Positions 60,914-64,000 of a stretch of DNA of 64,000 bases are shown in pieces. The notes under the pieces were generated by a model, which did not search any database, was not told the origin of the DNA, and was given only the letters and a program-made list of their open reading frames with translations. The translations under genes were made by a program, and so were the position numbers. Position 1 is the first letter of the stretch. Each line of letters starts with the position of its first letter. The stretch lies in the NCBI GenBank assembly GCA_964414555.1, contig CAYPWW010000003.1:1-64000 (forward strand), read 5' to 3'. The stretch comes from Litorimonas sp964414555. Lineage in GTDB: Bacteria; Pseudomonadota; Alphaproteobacteria; Caulobacterales; Maricaulaceae.

Positions 60914-63532
60914 TTAATTGTCGCTGCCCAAGGTCTTCTGTGCGATTTCCAAGACGTTTTTGCTGGGTTTGGCCGCGATGACGCGTTGCAGCTCGGTTCC
61001 GATCAGAGTTTGGCGTTCGTCATCTAGTTTTCGCCAGACTTCAAACGCGCCCAACAGGCGCGCGGCCACGGACGGATTACGACTGTCCATATCCAAGACT
61101 TGATCGGCAAAGAAGCGATAGCCAGAGCCATCAATTTTATGGAACAGATCGGCATTGCCCATCGCAAACCCGCCGACCAAGGCGCGGACACGGTTTGGAT
61201 TGGTGCGTTGATATCGCGCGCTCTCTGTAAGCTGCAGGATAGACTGAACACCACCCGCATGGGGCCGCATGGCTTGCACGGAAAACCACTTGTCGATGAC
61301 CAGCGGGTTGGCCTCCCAACGTGTGTAGAAGTCTTCCATATTTGTCTCGACACGTTGCCCGCCAAGACGGGTTAGTGTGACCAAGGCAGACAGCTCGTCG
61401 GTCATATTCGTGGCTTCGGCCAGCTGGGCCTGCGCGAGAGTTGCGGCCAGTGGGTCATGTCGCACGGCCAGTAAAGCCAGGCAACGGTTGCGCAACGCAC
61501 GCCGTCCGGCCGAGGCGGCGTCTGGGCTGTAAGCGCCGTCATCTGCCAGCGCATGATAGCGCTCTAGCAATGTGTCTCGCAGATGGTCTGCTACCGCGCG
61601 GGACAGCCATTTTCCGGCGGCCTGCACAGCGAGGGGGTCCGCTTGATCGAGGCTTTGCAAAACTTCCATCGGGGCAGGCGGTGTCAGCGCTAAGGCTTTG
61701 AAGGCATTGTTGAAGTGCGGGTTATCCAACGTGCGCGCTAGACCTTCGCAATAGCCCTGTAACGCCCGATCGACGGACGGAATTTCACCCGCTGCGATGG
61801 CATGGGTCATGTTGCCCATCAGTTGACGCGCGAGGGTTTGGCCAGCTTCCCAACGGTTAAAGGCATTGGGATCTGACCGCATCAACCGCAGCAAATCTTC
61901 CGTTGAGGCATCCGTTTTCAACGTCACGGGCGCAGAGAAATCCTGCAACACGGAGAGCGAATGTGGACTGTCGAAACGCGGATAGGTGACGCTTTCGTCT
62001 TTCGTTGAGAGCAAGGTCAGCTGTGGCTCCATCAGGGCGCCATCATCGCCAATCGCTTGCCAGCGGATGGGGATGACCATTGGGTCTTTATGGGGCTGTC
62101 CCGGTGTCGGGTGCGTGGTTTGTGTGAATGTCACGATTTGGCTGTCCGATGACAACGTCTGCGCCTCGCTCCGCCGAACGGACAGCTCTGGCGTGCCGGC
62201 CTGTTGATACCAGCGCATGAATTGCGAGAGGTCTTCGCCGCTGGATTGCTCGAAACACGCGATGAACTGCTCGACCGTCGCAGCCGTGCCGTCCAGCGTG
62301 TCGAAATAGAGATCACAGGCTTTGCGAAACGCGTCGGCGCCCAACCATGTTTTCAGCATCCGGATCAGCTCCGCGCCTTTCTCATAAATCGTCGCGGTGT
62401 AGAAATTGTCGATTTTCAGATATTGGTCAGGGCGCACGGGATGGGCGAGAGGTCCCGCGTCCTCAGCGAATTGCCGCGCGCGCAAGGCACGCACGTCTTT
62501 GATCCGTTGCACGGCCGCGCCGCGTTGATCGGCAGAAAACTCTTGATCGCGGAAAACGGTGAAGCCTTCTTTCAGGCAGAGCTGGAACCAATCGCGACAG
62601 GTGATGCGATTGCCGGTCCAATTGTGGAAATACTCATGCGCGACAACGCTCTCGATCCGCTCGAAATTCATATCCGTTGCGGATTTTCCGTCTGCCAGCA
62701 GCAGCGCAGAGTTGAAGATGTTCAGCCCCTTATTCTCCATCGCGCCGAAATTGAAATCGCGCACGGCGACGATCATGAAACGGTCCAGATCATATTCGCG
62801 GCCAAACGCCTCTTCGTCCCAGCGCATGGAGCGTTTCAGCGCGTCCATCGCATATTCGGCCTGTGGCGCATTGCCGGGGTCGACGAAGATTTCTAGCGGG
62901 ATGTCGCGGCCGCTCATCGTCGTGAAGCTGTCCTCCAACACATCAAACTCTCCCGCGACAAGCGCGAAGAGATAGCAGGGCTTCGGAAAGGGGTCGTGCC
63001 AGACGGCGAAATGACGCTCGGCGTTGATCGCGCCGCTCTCAACCAAATTCCCATTTGCCAGCAGGGTCGGGCAGGTCTTCAGGTCTGCCTCGATCCGCAC
63101 GGTGAACACGCTCATCACATCGGGGCGGTCGGGATAGAAGGTAATCCTGCGAAAGCCTTCCGCCTCGCACTGGGTGCAGAACCGCCCACCGGATACGTAT
63201 AGCCCCATCAGGGTCGAATTTTCCTTTGGGTTACAGCGCGAACGGATTTCCAGCGTGAACGGCCCGCCTTGTTTCGGCAGGGTCAGTGCCTCTTGGTTCA
63301 GCTGATATTCCGTGCGCTTCAACACGCGCCCGTCGATGGCAACCGACAGCAGGTCGATATTCTCGCCGTTGAGAACAAACGGCTCATCGCGAACCGGCCG
63401 CACCTCCATCTTGGACGTCACCTCTGTCGCCGTGGGTGACAGGTCGAAGCTCAGATGCACGGATGTGATGTCATGGCTCGGCGGTGTGTAATCAGAGAGC
63501 AGGGTCGGCGTCGGGGCGGTGTCTGTGCGCAT
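60914..63532 (-). CDS. pepN: Aminopeptidase N (M1 family, E. coli PepN type)
   Basis: The protein has 872 residues, the normal length. The exopeptidase motif GAMEN is at 263-267. The zinc-binding HEYFH motif is at 299-303, with the third ligand Glu at about 322 (LKEGF). The DUF3458 Ig-like domain and the C-terminal helical superhelix follow. It removes N-terminal residues from peptides in the cytosol. It is divergent from typA, with a 160-base gap between the two starts that must hold both promoters, though none is clear. Confidence 0.97.
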   Translation of the reverse strand: MRTDTAPTPTLLSDYTPPSHDITSVHLSFDLSPTATEVTSKMEVRPVRDEPFVLNGENIDLLSVAIDGRVLKRTEYQLNQEALTLPKQGGPFTLEIRSRCNPKENSTLMGLYVSGGRFCTQCEAEGFRRITFYPDRPDVMSVFTVRIEADLKTCPTLLANGNLVESGAINAERHFAVWHDPFPKPCYLFALVAGEFDVLEDSFTTMSGRDIPLEIFVDPGNAPQAEYAMDALKRSMRWDEEAFGREYDLDRFMIVAVRDFNFGAMENKGLNIFNSALLLADGKSATDMNFERIESVVAHEYFHNWTGNRITCRDWFQLCLKEGFTVFRDQEFSADQRGAAVQRIKDVRALRARQFAEDAGPLAHPVRPDQYLKIDNFYTATIYEKGAELIRMLKTWLGADAFRKACDLYFDTLDGTAATVEQFIACFEQSSGEDLSQFMRWYQQAGTPELSVRRSEAQTLSSDSQIVTFTQTTHPTPGQPHKDPMVIPIRWQAIGDDGALMEPQLTLLSTKDESVTYPRFDSPHSLSVLQDFSAPVTLKTDASTEDLLRLMRSDPNAFNRWEAGQTLARQLMGNMTHAIAAGEIPSVDRALQGYCEGLARTLDNPHFNNAFKALALTPPAPMEVLQSLDQADPLAVQAAGKWLSRAVADHLRDTLLERYHALADDGAYSPDAASAGRRALRNRCLALLAVRHDPLAATLAQAQLAEATNMTDELSALVTLTRLGGQRVETNMEDFYTRWEANPLVIDKWFSVQAMRPHAGGVQSILQLTESARYQRTNPNRVRALVGGFAMGNADLFHKIDGSGYRFFADQVLDMDSRNPSVAARLLGAFEVWRKLDDERQTLIGTELQRVIAAKPSKNVLEIAQKTLGSDN

Positions 63533-63692
63533 GGTGTGAGTCCTTCGTCTTCGAGGCGTTTTGGGGAAGGTGCGTGTTTAAGGCAATGGGACAAATCGGA
63601 GTTCCTTCGCCCGCATAATGCCATCCCCCCTAGACATCGACCCGCTATCCGCTAAGGGCCGCGCAACACTTCTTAGCGCGTGAAATTTTGCC

Positions 63693-64000
63693 ATGTCCGA
63701 CTCTATTCAATTCCTTCGTAACGTTGCCATCGTGGCCCACGTTGACCACGGTAAAACGACGCTCGTCGATAAGCTGCTGCGGCAGTCCGGTACGCTGGAC
63801 GAACGCGGCGACCGTGAAGAGCGCGTCATGGACTCCGGCGATATCGAGAAAGAGCGCGGGATTACCATTCTGGCGAAGAATACCGCGATTGGCTGGACTG
63901 ACCCTGACAACCAGCCATGGCGCATCAATATCGTCGACACCCCAGGTCACGCGGATTTCGGCGGCGAGGTCGAGCGCGTGCTCTCCATGGTCGATTCTGT
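63693..64000 (+). CDS. typA: Translational GTPase TypA/BipA, N-terminal part
   Basis: The frame is open from the ATG at 63693 to the window edge (102 codons). The G1 loop is in IVAHVDHGKTTLVDKLL, the switch-region motif ERGITILAKNTAI, and G3 is in NIVDTPGHADFGGEVE. The GxxERxxVMDSxDxExERGITI pattern is specific to TypA/BipA rather than LepA or EF-G. BipA helps ribosome assembly and stress adaptation. The remaining GTPase part and the later domains lie beyond the window. Confidence 0.95.
   Translation, partial: MSDSIQFLRNVAIVAHVDHGKTTLVDKLLRQSGTLDERGDREERVMDSGDIEKERGITILAKNTAIGWTDPDNQPWRINIVDTPGHADFGGEVERVLSMVDS

Overview
The window looks like a chromosome segment of an alphaproteobacterium of the Caulobacterales/Maricaulales (Hyphomonadaceae-like) type. 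This is inferred from an RcGTA-type gene transfer agent (GTA) cluster, a PleC/DivJ-type histidine kinase, MucR and DUF2336 proteins, a dxs-tlyA neighbourhood, and moderately high GC with mostly tight, overlapping operons. No 16S rRNA is present, so the placement rests on gene content only.

Layout. 0-13 kb is mostly housekeeping: the 3' end of dxs, an AT-rich lipoprotein gene, tlyA, three consecutive glycine-zipper envelope proteins on the minus strand, an HSL-type esterase, aroC, a mini J-domain protein, pdxH, a DUF1499 protein, a metallo-beta-lactamase-fold hydrolase coupled to an ATP-grasp-like protein, sppA, and tRNA-Gln(UUG). 13.3-21.2 kb is a TonB2/TtpC-type energy-transduction locus: two DUF3450 proteins, a TtpC-like long ExbB, ExbB, two ExbDs, TonB, a TPR protein, a terminator, then a second TonB. 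Oligopeptidase B and a DUF2336 protein follow. 24.7-33.4 kb is one translationally coupled operon for an Mrp/Mnh-type cation/proton antiporter. It has E, F, G, MbhD/E-like, B, C and three D-type subunits, plus two small orphan proteins, and ends in a mucR-like regulator.

34.1-49.0 kb is a complete-looking GTA. It opens with a two-gene regulatory unit: a DnaA-domain-IV-like protein (GafY-like) overlapping a DUF6456 protein (GafZ-like). These are preceded by a promoter with two perfect 7-1-7 palindromes about three helical turns apart. Then come gp1 (TerS-like), TerL, two non-canonical genes (a membrane-anchored DUF2726 nuclease-fold protein and a small helical protein), portal, gp3.5, protease, capsid, a strong intrinsic terminator, and gp6-gp15. 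The terminator inside the structural operon, together with a linked GafZ-like antiterminator candidate, is the most interesting regulatory arrangement seen.

49-64 kb is rich in signalling and envelope quality control: a CbpA-type DnaJ, a PepSY-response regulator-kinase-methyltransferase operon, a Do-type periplasmic protease followed by a second two-component pair, a PleC-like PAS histidine kinase, an EAL phosphodiesterase, aminopeptidase N, and the 5' end of typA/bipA. No CRISPR array, insertion sequence, integrase or attachment site was seen. No gene-free stretch exceeds 300 bases.
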